From JAXHUM01 sp034189325 (lineage in GTDB: Bacteria > Desulfobacterota > DSM-4660 > Desulfatiglandales > Desulfatiglandaceae), in NCBI GenBank assembly GCA_034189325.1, contig JAXHUM010000057.1, positions 1 through 42,434 on the forward strand: a stretch of 42,434 bases of DNA, read 5' to 3'. Both the position numbers and the translations under genes were made by a program. Below the pieces are notes generated by a model. That model saw only the letters and a program-made list of their open reading frames with translations. It made no database searches and was not told the DNA's origin. Positions 24,827 through 33,449 of this stretch are shown here, piece after piece (position 1 is the stretch's first letter; each line of letters begins with the position of its first letter).

Positions 24827-25831
24827 TCAACGATCAGCCCCTGTGGTGTGATGCACGCCACCATTCAAACTGAATTCCTTTTTGCCCAGAAGGTCATGGA
24901 GGTGTGCAACTCCCTTAACTTGGCCTTTGACATCCACAACCACCAGGTGGGTGATTTCATGAAATTCCATAAGCTTCAAGGCCTCGGCCGCAGTCTGGTT
25001 CTCATCTATGGTCATGGGGGAGGGAGACATGATCTCTCGAACGCCCAAATGGAGTATGTTGCCATACGACAGAATAGCCCTTCTGATATCTCCGTCAGTA
25101 ATGATCCCTCTAATTTTTCTTTCGCCTCCTTCAATGACCAAGGTAACCCCTATACCCTTTGCCGTAATCTCCTCAATCGCCTGTTGGACCTTTGAATCAG
25201 GAGAAACCATTGGCGTGCGATCGTAAGTTATCATCACCTCTTTCAATTCAAGCCTAAGTCGTTCCCCAAGACTTCCCCCCGGATGGAATTTTTTGAAATC
25301 ATCTTGATTGAAATGTCGTCGATTAATCAGGACAACGGCGAGAGCATCCCCCATGGCCAGGGCCGCGGTTGTGCTTGTTGTAGGTGCCAGGCCCATGGGG
25401 CAAGCTTCTCTTTCAACACCGACATCAACGACGACATCGCTCATCAGCGCCATCGGCGAGTTGAGGCCCCCGGTGAAACTGACAATATTGGCTCCCATCT
25501 TCTTGAGAATAGGTAAGATCGCGTTTATCTCAGATGTCTCCCCGCTGTTTGAAACGGCGAGGACAATATCGTCTCTTGTTACCATCCCCAAATCGCCGTG
25601 AATCGCTTCGGCAGGATGGAGAAATAGTGAAGGCGTGCCGGTGCTGTTCAGAGTGGCGGATATCTTCCTGGCAATCAGGCCGGACTTTCCCATGCCGGTG
25701 AGGATGACCCTTCCCCTGGCCTGAAGAATCATCTCAATGCCCTTTTTGAAGTCTTCTCCCAGTCTGTCAACAAGACCGAGAATACCCTCTGCCTCTATTT
25801 TCAAAACTTCTCGTGCTTGTTCAATGATCAT
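24827..25831 (-). CDS. kdsD: Arabinose-5-phosphate isomerase (KdsD/KpsF/GutQ family)
   Basis: This 334-residue enzyme interconverts ribulose-5-phosphate and arabinose-5-phosphate, the first step toward Kdo for the lipopolysaccharide core. The SIS sugar-isomerase domain covers about residues 30-170 with GMGKSG, HPAEAIHGDLG and SNSGET. Two CBS domains follow (about 205-330), the normal architecture for the family. The full length and intact motifs make the family call secure; KdsD rather than a capsule paralogue (KpsF) is inferred from the absence of capsule genes and the presence of lptD in the window. It is convergent with the patatin gene and 203 bp downstream of the PurF-like gene. Confidence 0.92.
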   Translation of the reverse strand: MIIEQAREVLKIEAEGILGLVDRLGEDFKKGIEMILQARGRVILTGMGKSGLIARKISATLNSTGTPSLFLHPAEAIHGDLGMVTRDDIVLAVSNSGETSEINAILPILKKMGANIVSFTGGLNSPMALMSDVVVDVGVEREACPMGLAPTTSTTAALAMGDALAVVLINRRHFNQDDFKKFHPGGSLGERLRLELKEVMITYDRTPMVSPDSKVQQAIEEITAKGIGVTLVIEGGERKIRGIITDGDIRRAILSYGNILHLGVREIMSPSPMTIDENQTAAEALKLMEFHEITHLVVVDVKGQVKGVAHLHDLLGKKEFSLNGGVHHTTGADR

Positions 25832-26034
25832 TTAAAAACCTGTCTAAGTTTACGGCCTTCGCTCTCTTTTATCTGCAGAGTTTAATTAACATTTTGAAGG
25901 TCCCTTAACAAGGGATATGTCAAAGGTATCACTGTTGCAAGGGCTGTCCACAAAAAAAATACCTGTCTGGGAGGGCAAGGGGGATCTGTGGATAATACCT
26001 TTTGAGGAATAAGAAAGACCCTGAGGTGAGATGA

Positions 26035-27513
26035 TCAATGTTGTTGGTATTGATTGTACTTGTCAAATTCCTTCTTGAGCCAATCGGGCCAGAATTTCCA
26101 TTCTATGGGGTAACTGGCATCCAATGCCTGGAAAGAACCGTTACCGGCGACCTTCCGGATTCTCTCCAGAGTATTATACTTCACTTCATCAACTCCGACG
26201 AGGTTTGCGACGGCCTTGTTGATCTCGTCCAGATCCTTGTCATATGGATTGTCTTCCTTAAAGGCTCTTTGAACAGCGAGTTCGTGCAGACAGTCAATGC
26301 CGCGGTGCCATTCCTTGAAGGAAGGGAAGAACATCGGTCCATAGGATATCCAGAACTCGATGAACTTGGCGCCTGCATTATACACCACCCATACGGACCC
26401 TCCTTCGCTCACACTGCCTCTGACGATGCTGTCGTCACCCATTGCAATGTTCTTGCCCTTTAAGAGAGAGTCAATTCCGCCGAACTTCAGGCCCACCTCC
26501 TGATTTCTTGTCTTTCTCGCCCCCTCCTGGAATGTCCTGATCGCCTGTGGGAGTTTTATAAGGGCGGGGAGCAAATCCTTTTTGAGACCTTCGGCTATTC
26601 CTACGGTGACTCCCCATCCCGACTCGGGGTTGGGAGTCACAATGTCGGCCCTCGAGGTCTTGTAATAATCGGTCAGTTCCAGGCCCAGTTCTCGCCTTAT
26701 TTGAAATACCTCTTTACCTCTGAAAAGGGAACCGACACTCCCGAAATAGACACCCTGGAATATATCAGGCATAAGAGGTTCTTCCCAGAGCCTCTTGGTT
26801 TCTATCCCCTGGGAGGAGCAGATGGTCATCTCGCCGCCGTCGTATTCCTTCTCGGTGATGCCGTTCAACCTCCTGTGGGAGCATGATTCGGAACTCGCGA
26901 CAAAGACACCATCAATGGTCGCACAACAGAAAGGCTCAAAGGCCTTGGCATCGTTTAGGGCGATCAGATAAATCTCTTTTCCCGTATGGATCAGGGCGGT
27001 GAGGGCAAAGGTGGCCCTGCCGTGCAGTCTTTTCAGGAGTTTTGCGCCGGCCTCAAACCCAACCCCTTCCTGGGAGATGTATTTATGCAAGAGGGCCCCG
27101 ATAATCTCCGTCTTGTTGTCTGTTCGCAGACTGTAATCCGTCTCTAGTTCCGCCCCCAGGTCGTCATCCTTGATGAGATAGCCGTCCAGCGTCAAAACCA
27201 GACTGTATTCTGAGGCGGTTTTAGGTCGGATTTCAATGGGCTCCGCATTGATTTTTTCCGGGATTCTTCGCTTTGTATAACCGATATTCCCAATGGCGGC
27301 CACCGGTTCTAAGTCCTGGAAGGTCTTGATAATATTATCGTCAATGACTTCGGCGATCCGTCCCAGGCCCTTATGAATATAGATCCCCTTTGAGGTGGCA
27401 ACAGCCAATCCGGTACTGGCCTTGCCCCTGTGTTGACAGGCCCCTGTCGCCAAAAAGGCCTTGGTCACAAGTTCCTTATCGTCGATGCCGTACAGGCCCA
27501 CAATACCATCCAT
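26035..27513 (-). CDS. PurF-like amidophosphoribosyltransferase homologue lacking the glutaminase cysteine
   Basis: This 492-residue protein aligns over its whole length with PurF. The N-terminal Ntn-hydrolase domain starts MDGIVGLYG where PurF starts MCGIVG, so the nucleophilic cysteine is aspartate (codon GAT, two changes from a Cys codon). The glutaminase GHxRYST motif is replaced by GNIGYTK (residues 75-81) and the NG acceptor by DG (110-111). The phosphoribosyl-transferase domain keeps VTPNPESG (291-298), RTFQEGARKTRNQEV and the PRPP loop GDDSIVRGS (358-366). Glutamine hydrolysis is therefore unlikely, while PRPP binding may persist. It lies 129 bp after carB. It could use free ammonia, another nucleophile, or be regulatory; the normal PurF is presumably elsewhere. 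Start supported by AGGGGG. Confidence 0.85.
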   Translation of the reverse strand: MDGIVGLYGIDDKELVTKAFLATGACQHRGKASTGLAVATSKGIYIHKGLGRIAEVIDDNIIKTFQDLEPVAAIGNIGYTKRRIPEKINAEPIEIRPKTASEYSLVLTLDGYLIKDDDLGAELETDYSLRTDNKTEIIGALLHKYISQEGVGFEAGAKLLKRLHGRATFALTALIHTGKEIYLIALNDAKAFEPFCCATIDGVFVASSESCSHRRLNGITEKEYDGGEMTICSSQGIETKRLWEEPLMPDIFQGVYFGSVGSLFRGKEVFQIRRELGLELTDYYKTSRADIVTPNPESGWGVTVGIAEGLKKDLLPALIKLPQAIRTFQEGARKTRNQEVGLKFGGIDSLLKGKNIAMGDDSIVRGSVSEGGSVWVVYNAGAKFIEFWISYGPMFFPSFKEWHRGIDCLHELAVQRAFKEDNPYDKDLDEINKAVANLVGVDEVKYNTLERIRKVAGNGSFQALDASYPIEWKFWPDWLKKEFDKYNQYQQH

Positions 27514-27642
27514 CTCTAGAAGCCCCCTATACTCTATTCACCTTCGTGAGGTGCTGTCCGGTTTTCCCTGTTGCAGGGTCCTTTCTTGCTGCCTAAAGCC
27601 CCCTTTTGCCTCACAGTGCCTCAGACCAAGCCCTGGAAACGT

Positions 27643-30600
27643 CTAACGAAGACTCTCATGGTAACTCTGGAGGGATCGGACCATTCCGTGGCCGCGACGA
27701 ACTGTTGATATGCCCCGGGCAGCGGCCAAGGCCGCAGACAGTGTGGTGATGTACGGGATTTTGTACTTGATGGCCGATTTGCGGATATAGGAATCATCAT
27801 GCTTACTCAACTTTCCGCTGGGTGTATTGATGACCAATTGAATCTCCAGGTTTTTGATGCTGTCCACGATGTTGGGTCGGCCCTCGTGCATTTTCAAGAT
27901 CAATTCTGACGGGATGCCCTGTTCATTCAGGAATTTATGCGTTCCGTTCGTGGCCTTGATGGAAAAGCCCAGCTTTTTGAACTCCCGGGCAGCCTCCAGG
28001 ACGGCCGGGCGATCCTTTTCCGAAACCGTAATCAGGACCGTCCCATCCGAGGGAAGCGTCTGCTGGGCCGCTTCCTGTGCCTTGTAAAAGGCAAGTCCGA
28101 AAGAATCGGCCATACCCAGCACCTCGCCGGTGGATCGCATTTCCGGGCCCAGAATCGGATCCACCTCTGGAAACATATTGAAGGGAAAAACAGCCTCTTT
28201 GACCCCGAAATGAGGAATCGATTTCGGTTTTATATCGAGGTCGGCCAACTTGTTTCCCAGCATGAGCTGCGTAGCAATACGCGCCATGGAGATGTTGCAG
28301 ACCTTGGACACAAGGGGAACCGTGCGGGACGCCCGAGGGTTGGCCTCAAGGATATAGACCGTGTCATGGGCAATGGCATACTGGATGTTCATGAGCCCCA
28401 CCACTTTAAGCTCAATGGCGATTCTTCTTGTGTACTCATAAATCGTATCCAGGTGTTTGGCCGGTATACTGATGGGAGGGATCACACAGGCTGAATCCCC
28501 GGAATGGACCCCGGCCAGTTCGATATGCTCCATAACGGCGGGCACAAAGGCATCTGTGCCGTCGGCAACAGCGTCCGCTTCCGCCTCAATGGCGTTTTCG
28601 AGGAACTTGTCGATCAGTATCGGCCGTTCTTGAGATACGTCCACCGCAGCGGCCACATAATGTCTGAGCATTTCTTCGTCATGGATCACCTCCATGGCCC
28701 GGCCCCCAAGCACATAGGAGGGCCTCACCATCAGGGGATAACCGATCCTTTCAGCCGCCCTGAGGGCCTCCTCCAAGGTGCTTGCCATGTCCGATTCGGG
28801 TTGAGGAATGCCGAGCTTACGCATTTTTTTGCGAAAACGGTCGCGATCTTCGGCAAGGTCAATGGTATCGGGCGACGTGCCGATGATTTTTACGCCGGCC
28901 TGTGCCAATTCATTGGCAATATTCAGGGGCGTCTGGCCTCCGAACTGCACAATCACACCTTCTGGTTGTTCTTTCTCGTAAATGCTCAGGACATCTTCGA
29001 CGGTAAGGGGTTCGAAGTAGAGTTTGTCCGAGGTGTCGTAGTCGGTGGATACGGTCTCGGGATTGCAGTTGACCATGATCGATTCAAGACCCTCATCTCT
29101 AATGGCAAAGGCCGCATGCACGCAACAGTAATCGAATTCAATACCCTGTCCGATCCTGTTCGGACCGCCGCCCAACACCATGATCTTTCGCCTCTCACTG
29201 CTGACTACCTTATCAGGCGCATTGTAGGTGGAGAAGTAATAGGCAGCATCTTCCACTCCACTCACCGGCACGGGCTCCCACCCCTCTACAACATGCAGGG
29301 CCGTCCGTTTTTTGCGGACATCATTCTCGGGAATCCGTAGGAGACCCGCAATATACCGGTCTGAGAATCCGTCTTTTTTCGCCTGCACCAGCAGTTCATC
29401 CGGGATGTTACCCCCTCGGCATTCAAGAATCTTCTCCTCAAGGTCGACCAGCTCTTTCATCTGCTCAATAAACCAGGGCTTGATGTGGGTCTTCTTGTGA
29501 AGGGTTTCCACGTCCGCTCCCTTTCTGAGGGCCTCATACAGGATAAACTGACGTTCGCTTGTGGGTTCCGACAAGAGGTCGATGAGATCTTCAAGAGATT
29601 TTTCGTGAAAATCCTTGGCAAATCCCAGGCCGTACCTTCCTGTTTCTAAAGACCTTATGGATTTGTGAAAGGCCTCTTTATAATTCTTGCCGATACTCAT
29701 CACCTCTCCCACGGCCCGCATCTGTGTGCCCAGTTTGTCCTCGGCACCCTCATACTTTTCAAAGGCCCACCTGGCAAACTTCACCACCACATAATCCCCG
29801 GATGGGGTGTACTTATCGAGAGTCCCTTCACGCCAATAGGGGATTTCATCGAGGGTCATGCCACCCGCCAACATGGCTGATATGAGAGCGATCGGAAAAC
29901 CTGTGGCCTTGGAGGCCAGGGCGGATGACCTGGATGTCCTCGGGTTGATCTCAATCACCACGACCCGACCGGTCTTGGGGTCGTGGGCAAACTGGATATT
30001 GGTCCCCCCTATGACCTTAATGGCCTCGACAATGTCATAGGAGTATTTTTGAAGCCTTTCTTGAAGCTCCGGTGCGATGGTGAGCATGGGGGCGGTGCAA
30101 TAGGAGTCGCCCGTATGGACCCCCATGGCATCGACATTCTCAATAAAACAGACCGTGATCATCTGGTTCTTTTTATCACGAACCACTTCAAGCTCCAACT
30201 CCTCCCATCCGAGGACCGATTCCTCCACCAAAATCTGGCCCACCAGACTTGCAGATAAACCGCGGCCGGCAATGACCCGCAGCTCTTCCACATTATAGAC
30301 CAGGCCGCCCCCCGTGCCTCCCATGGTGTATGCGGGACGAATGACCACCGGATATCCCAGTGAATCGGCTATTTTTTCAGCCTCTTCAACGCTGAAGGCC
30401 GGCTCGCTCTTGGGCATTTCGATGCCGAGTCGGTTCATGGTCTCCTTAAAGGCGATTCGATCTTCTCCTCGTTTGATGGCATCAATCTCGACGCCGATGA
30501 TTCTGACGCCATATTTGTCGAGGACGCCGGTTCGAGCCAGTTCCGATGACAGGTTGAGGCCGGATTGGCCGCCAAGATTGGGGAGTATGGCGTCCGGCCG

Positions 30601-30843
30601 CTCCTTTTCAATGATCTCAGTCATGGCCTGAACGTTCAGTGGCTCGATATAGGTGGCCTCGGCCATCCCAGGATCGGTCATTATCGTAGCCGGGTTGGAA
30701 TTGGCCAGGACAATCTCATAACCCAATTTCCGAAGGGCCTTGCAGGCCTGGGTACCCGAATAATCAAACTCACAGGCCTGACCGATGACAATAGGGCCGG
30801 AACTAATAATCATCACTTTCTTGATATCGTCGAGTCGCGGCAT
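27643..30843 (-). CDS. carB: Carbamoyl-phosphate synthase large subunit
   Basis: This 1,066-residue subunit makes carbamoyl phosphate for pyrimidine and arginine synthesis from bicarbonate, two ATP and ammonia channelled from CarA. Two homologous ATP-grasp halves are visible (about 1-400 with PAYTMGGTGGG and 550-935 with PSYVLGGRAMEV), an oligomerisation domain between them, and a C-terminal MGS-like allosteric domain (about 937-1066). The length matches the family. AAAGGAAA precedes the ATG. carA is not in the window. The downstream PurF-like and upstream gltB2 genes also belong to amide-nitrogen enzymes. It is 317 bp after gltB2, with a terminator between, so it probably has its own promoter. 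Confidence 0.98.
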   Translation of the reverse strand: MPRLDDIKKVMIISSGPIVIGQACEFDYSGTQACKALRKLGYEIVLANSNPATIMTDPGMAEATYIEPLNVQAMTEIIEKERPDAILPNLGGQSGLNLSSELARTGVLDKYGVRIIGVEIDAIKRGEDRIAFKETMNRLGIEMPKSEPAFSVEEAEKIADSLGYPVVIRPAYTMGGTGGGLVYNVEELRVIAGRGLSASLVGQILVEESVLGWEELELEVVRDKKNQMITVCFIENVDAMGVHTGDSYCTAPMLTIAPELQERLQKYSYDIVEAIKVIGGTNIQFAHDPKTGRVVVIEINPRTSRSSALASKATGFPIALISAMLAGGMTLDEIPYWREGTLDKYTPSGDYVVVKFARWAFEKYEGAEDKLGTQMRAVGEVMSIGKNYKEAFHKSIRSLETGRYGLGFAKDFHEKSLEDLIDLLSEPTSERQFILYEALRKGADVETLHKKTHIKPWFIEQMKELVDLEEKILECRGGNIPDELLVQAKKDGFSDRYIAGLLRIPENDVRKKRTALHVVEGWEPVPVSGVEDAAYYFSTYNAPDKVVSSERRKIMVLGGGPNRIGQGIEFDYCCVHAAFAIRDEGLESIMVNCNPETVSTDYDTSDKLYFEPLTVEDVLSIYEKEQPEGVIVQFGGQTPLNIANELAQAGVKIIGTSPDTIDLAEDRDRFRKKMRKLGIPQPESDMASTLEEALRAAERIGYPLMVRPSYVLGGRAMEVIHDEEMLRHYVAAAVDVSQERPILIDKFLENAIEAEADAVADGTDAFVPAVMEHIELAGVHSGDSACVIPPISIPAKHLDTIYEYTRRIAIELKVVGLMNIQYAIAHDTVYILEANPRASRTVPLVSKVCNISMARIATQLMLGNKLADLDIKPKSIPHFGVKEAVFPFNMFPEVDPILGPEMRSTGEVLGMADSFGLAFYKAQEAAQQTLPSDGTVLITVSEKDRPAVLEAAREFKKLGFSIKATNGTHKFLNEQGIPSELILKMHEGRPNIVDSIKNLEIQLVINTPSGKLSKHDDSYIRKSAIKYKIPYITTLSAALAAARGISTVRRGHGMVRSLQSYHESLR

Positions 30844-31088
30844 AAGGATGGATTTCCTTTCAAGTTGGAGTCATATTTAAGCTAAGAGGTTAAGCCTAGC
30901 TAAAGACATGCTTGGCCGAATATAGGCAAGGTGTGAATCATAGTCAAGGTGAAATGAGCGGTGACGGATACAGTCTGTGCCCCAGAGGTCTATTGAAATG
31001 CCTGGTCGCTTGAAGAGTATGGGACAGTTTAGAGAAATGTGTCGATAGGTTCGACAAGGAGACCGTGTGGGATACAAGAGCTCCAAGT

Positions 31089-31126
31089 AAAAAGAGACTC
31101 CCGAAAAGTCTATCCCGGGAGTCTCT
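31089..31126 (-). terminator. Rho-independent terminator after gltB2
   Basis: An 11-bp perfect stem (AGAGACTCCCG with CGGGAGTCTCT) with a 12-base loop is followed on the minus strand by five T residues. It lies 34 bp past the gltB2 stop and separates it from carB. The rest of the 30844-31160 gap holds no gene I can support. Confidence 0.88.
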
Positions 31127-31160
31127 AAGGTAATTCATTCATCTTAGATGTCATGAAGAC

Positions 31161-32813
31161 TCAGGAACTGAGTATCTTTCTGGCGCTTTCATCATTCACA
31201 TCGGAGACGTGAGGAATGCCTGTCTCTTTGGCGGTCTCTCTGTTCCCTGACATGATATCTCCACGAGATATTTTGTTTAAAGAAAAGTTTCTCGCTCCTG
31301 CCATGAGTTGCTGCAGTCCGCATGAGAGTTTGTCGGCCAGGGTGCAGAAGGCAATGGCGCCGTAAGGAATGTTCTTCATCTCATCCTTACCGACTTGCTT
31401 CTCCACGTCGAAGTAGGAGGCGAAGATTTCTTTGGCACTATTGCCTACCTGTTTGACAGTCTTTGGTAATTCAGACCAGTGGCCGTTTACTTTTTCTCTT
31501 TTTTCGGGATGAAGGGCGCCTTCGATGTTGGAACCCACAAAACCGGGAATCATAATCGCTCTTCCCATGCATACGAGTTTTGTGAAAGGAGCGCCTAATG
31601 CGAGGGCCTTAAAGATGTGGTCTTCAAGGGCAAAACCGCCGGCAAAAGACATATCGACAACCTTTTCTCCCTTGGCTGCCAGAATGCTCGCATATTCATA
31701 GGCCTTGGAATGGAGATTAATGGAAGGCACGCCCCAACTCTGCATCATGTTCCACGGGCTCATTCCGGTACCACCGCCGGAACCGTCAATCGTAAGGAGA
31801 TCCAGTTTTGCGTCTGAGGCAAATTTAATAGCCATTGCGAGCTCTTCCATTCCATAAGAGCCCGTCTTGAGGGTGATTCTTTTGAACCCGATGCTCCTTA
31901 GATAATCCACGCTTCCCATGAAGTCTTCACGAACCTGATCCACGGTGTCCAGATTGGTGCTGCCCAAGCGGCTGTGGCGAGCAAAGGATTTTACGGAGCC
32001 GTTTTTGAAGGCCTCCTGTACTTCCGGTATGGTCGGGTCAGGATCAACAACATAACCCCGGTTTTTGAGAAACAGGGCATAATCAAGACTTGTCACCTGT
32101 ATTTCACCGCCGATGTCCTTGGCGCCTTGCCCCCATTTCAGTTCGATGATGCATTTATCGCCATACTTGTCGACGACGAATTCGGCAACGCCGTTACGTG
32201 TATCTTCAACATTAAGCTGGATAATAATGGCTCCGTAACCATCATAATAACGAAGATAACCATTGATGCGCCTTTCCAGCTCGGGGGCGCTTTTGATTTT
32301 GCCTTTTTTGGTCTCGCCTGTGCCTATTTCTGATTTCAGGTCGACGCCGACGACGTTTTCACCGATAACCACGGGGATGCCGCAGAGCGCGCCTCCTATG
32401 GCAAATGAATCCCAATATTTGGCGGCCACAAAAGTTGAACCGAGGGCTCCCGTCATAAGGGGCATACGAATCTTGGTCTTGACCTCATTTCCGAATTCGC
32501 TTTCAAGGCTCACATTGGGGAAGATGCAATCATCAGGATCATTGGTGAGCCCCTTGCCCAGCCCGTCGGCGCCGTAAGCATAGCCCTGGATTCTTAGAGA
32601 GTTGTAAGATACACCCACATGGGTTGTGTTGTTGCCTCCGGCGGTCACAATGCCGTAACTCCTGGGGTAAAGAAGCTTACGACCGACAAGACTGGAGAGC
32701 CAGGTCTCACACCTTCCTTGGCAGTCTGCCCGGCAAAGAGTACATAGACTGGACTCTGCCGGATTACCCCTATTTGTTGTTCCGAGTACGTCATTGCTTT
32801 TTGAAAATCGCAT
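31161..32813 (-). CDS. gltB: FMN-binding glutamate synthase central-domain protein (GltB2-like) with N-terminal Fe-S cysteines
   Basis: This 550-residue protein corresponds to the FMN and iron-sulfur central domain of glutamate synthase, as encoded separately in archaea and many anaerobes. The N-terminus carries a ferredoxin-like cysteine group (CTLCRADCQGRC). The TIM-barrel body contains GQGAKDIGGE, RHSRLGSTNLD, TIDGSGGGTGMSP and CMGRAIMIPGF, the FMN- and 2-oxoglutarate-binding pattern. No glutaminase (GltB1), GltB3 or NADPH-linked small subunit gene is adjacent, so it must take ammonia or electrons from elsewhere or act as a different FMN oxidoreductase of the superfamily. AAAGGAG lies eight bases before the ATG. 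A terminator follows it; a promoter and two terminators precede it. Confidence 0.88.
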   Translation of the reverse strand: MRFSKSNDVLGTTNRGNPAESSLCTLCRADCQGRCETWLSSLVGRKLLYPRSYGIVTAGGNNTTHVGVSYNSLRIQGYAYGADGLGKGLTNDPDDCIFPNVSLESEFGNEVKTKIRMPLMTGALGSTFVAAKYWDSFAIGGALCGIPVVIGENVVGVDLKSEIGTGETKKGKIKSAPELERRINGYLRYYDGYGAIIIQLNVEDTRNGVAEFVVDKYGDKCIIELKWGQGAKDIGGEIQVTSLDYALFLKNRGYVVDPDPTIPEVQEAFKNGSVKSFARHSRLGSTNLDTVDQVREDFMGSVDYLRSIGFKRITLKTGSYGMEELAMAIKFASDAKLDLLTIDGSGGGTGMSPWNMMQSWGVPSINLHSKAYEYASILAAKGEKVVDMSFAGGFALEDHIFKALALGAPFTKLVCMGRAIMIPGFVGSNIEGALHPEKREKVNGHWSELPKTVKQVGNSAKEIFASYFDVEKQVGKDEMKNIPYGAIAFCTLADKLSCGLQQLMAGARNFSLNKISRGDIMSGNRETAKETGIPHVSDVNDESARKILSS

Positions 32814-32926
32814 CCTAAAGTCTCCTTTCGTTTGGGTATTATGGTTTTAGAGTGGTCTCTGCCTTGGGGAAAATCACCTTTTCAAGGATCAGAACAACTG
32901 GATCATAAGGCAAAAGCTCAAAAGCG

Positions 32927-32968
32927 AAAAAAAAAGGCCCCTTCCCCGATTCCGAGGTAGACGCCTTT
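32927..32968 (-). terminator. Second intrinsic terminator in the gltB2 upstream region
   Basis: On the minus strand AAAGGC pairs with GCCTTT, followed by further inner pairs (TCT with GGA/AGG type pairing, then CCTC with GGGG) around a GGAATC loop, and a run of nine T. The stem has two mismatches but is long, and the T-run is excellent. It lies 114 bp before gltB2. Confidence 0.7.
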
Positions 32969-32977
32969 GTCCAATCT

Positions 32978-33004
32978 AAAAAACTCGGCACACCTTTGTG
33001 CCGA
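32978..33004 (-). terminator. First intrinsic terminator in the gltB2 upstream region
   Basis: A perfect 8-bp stem TCGGCACA/TGTGCCGA with a tetraloop is followed on the minus strand by G and six T. It begins only about 23 bases past the transcription start predicted for the promoter at 33034-33062. Confidence 0.75.
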
Positions 33005-33033
33005 AAATTATTTAGACTAATAGAAAGTCAACT

Positions 33034-33062
33034 ACTTTATTCGCACTAATTAGGCTTGTCAA
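33034..33062 (-). promoter_or_regulatory. Sigma-70 type promoter upstream of gltB2
   Basis: Minus-strand TTGACA (33062-33057), a 17-base spacer and TAAAGT (33039-33034) make a plausible promoter. Transcripts from it would meet two terminators before reaching gltB2, so it drives either a short RNA or a conditionally attenuated gltB2 message. The 375-bp region 32814-33188 contains nothing else I can identify. Confidence 0.45.
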
Positions 33063-33188
33063 GGTATTTCTTCTGGTCCTGCTCGAAATTATTTGATAAC
33101 TTACTGATGATTGAGTTAGTTTGCCTTTTGATTCTCAGAGGTAAGACCAAGCTTTCAGCGGGACCACAGAACTGCATGAGGAATCCAG

Positions 33189-33449
33189 ATGCCAAGGACA
33201 AGGATCAGTGACGAGACAAGGCAAATGGTTATTGAGGCCCGGACAAGAGGAGTTTCGGTAAGGGAGGTTTCAAAGGAATTCGGCATAAGCGTTTCAAGCG
33301 TACGAAGAATACTGAAGGGAAAGCAAACAGAGACGGCACCTGATGAAAAGACCAAGGACCGTGCGGGGATAGAGCGGCAAAGAAAGATCGAAGATATCGA
33401 AAGAAGAATCGCCGAACTGGAAAGAAAAATCCGTGCGGCTGATAAATGA
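33189..33449 (+). CDS. Small helix-turn-helix protein with C-terminal coiled coil
   Basis: This is an 86-residue putative DNA-binding protein. Residues 7-45 match a homeodomain-like/resolvase-type helix-turn-helix (RGVSVREVSKEFGISVSSVR), and residues 58-83 form a charged coiled coil (IERQRKIEDIERRIAELERK) likely to dimerise it. The pattern is similar to the N-terminus of IS3-family OrfA proteins, but there is no OrfB, no terminal repeat and no target duplication visible, so I read it as a stand-alone regulator. GAGGAA lies about five bases before the ATG. It is divergent from gltB2 and so a candidate regulator of that gene. Confidence 0.65.
   Translation: MPRTRISDETRQMVIEARTRGVSVREVSKEFGISVSSVRRILKGKQTETAPDEKTKDRAGIERQRKIEDIERRIAELERKIRAADK

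Noticed and set aside
25944..25995. A perfect DnaA-box sequence (TGTGGATAA at 25987-25995) and a near match (CTGTCCACA at 25944-25952) between kdsD and the PurF-like gene
   Set aside because: A single perfect 9-mer is expected by chance about once per 130 kb on two strands, and there is no dnaA, dnaN, gidA or AT-rich unwinding element nearby, so I do not call an origin.
30877..31138. Short minus-strand frames between gltB2 and carB
   Set aside because: They cross the gltB2 terminator hairpin and show no ribosome site or recognisable sequence.
33189..33449. Insertion sequence remnant
   Set aside because: No terminal inverted repeats, target duplication or catalytic DDE sequence could be seen around the HTH gene.
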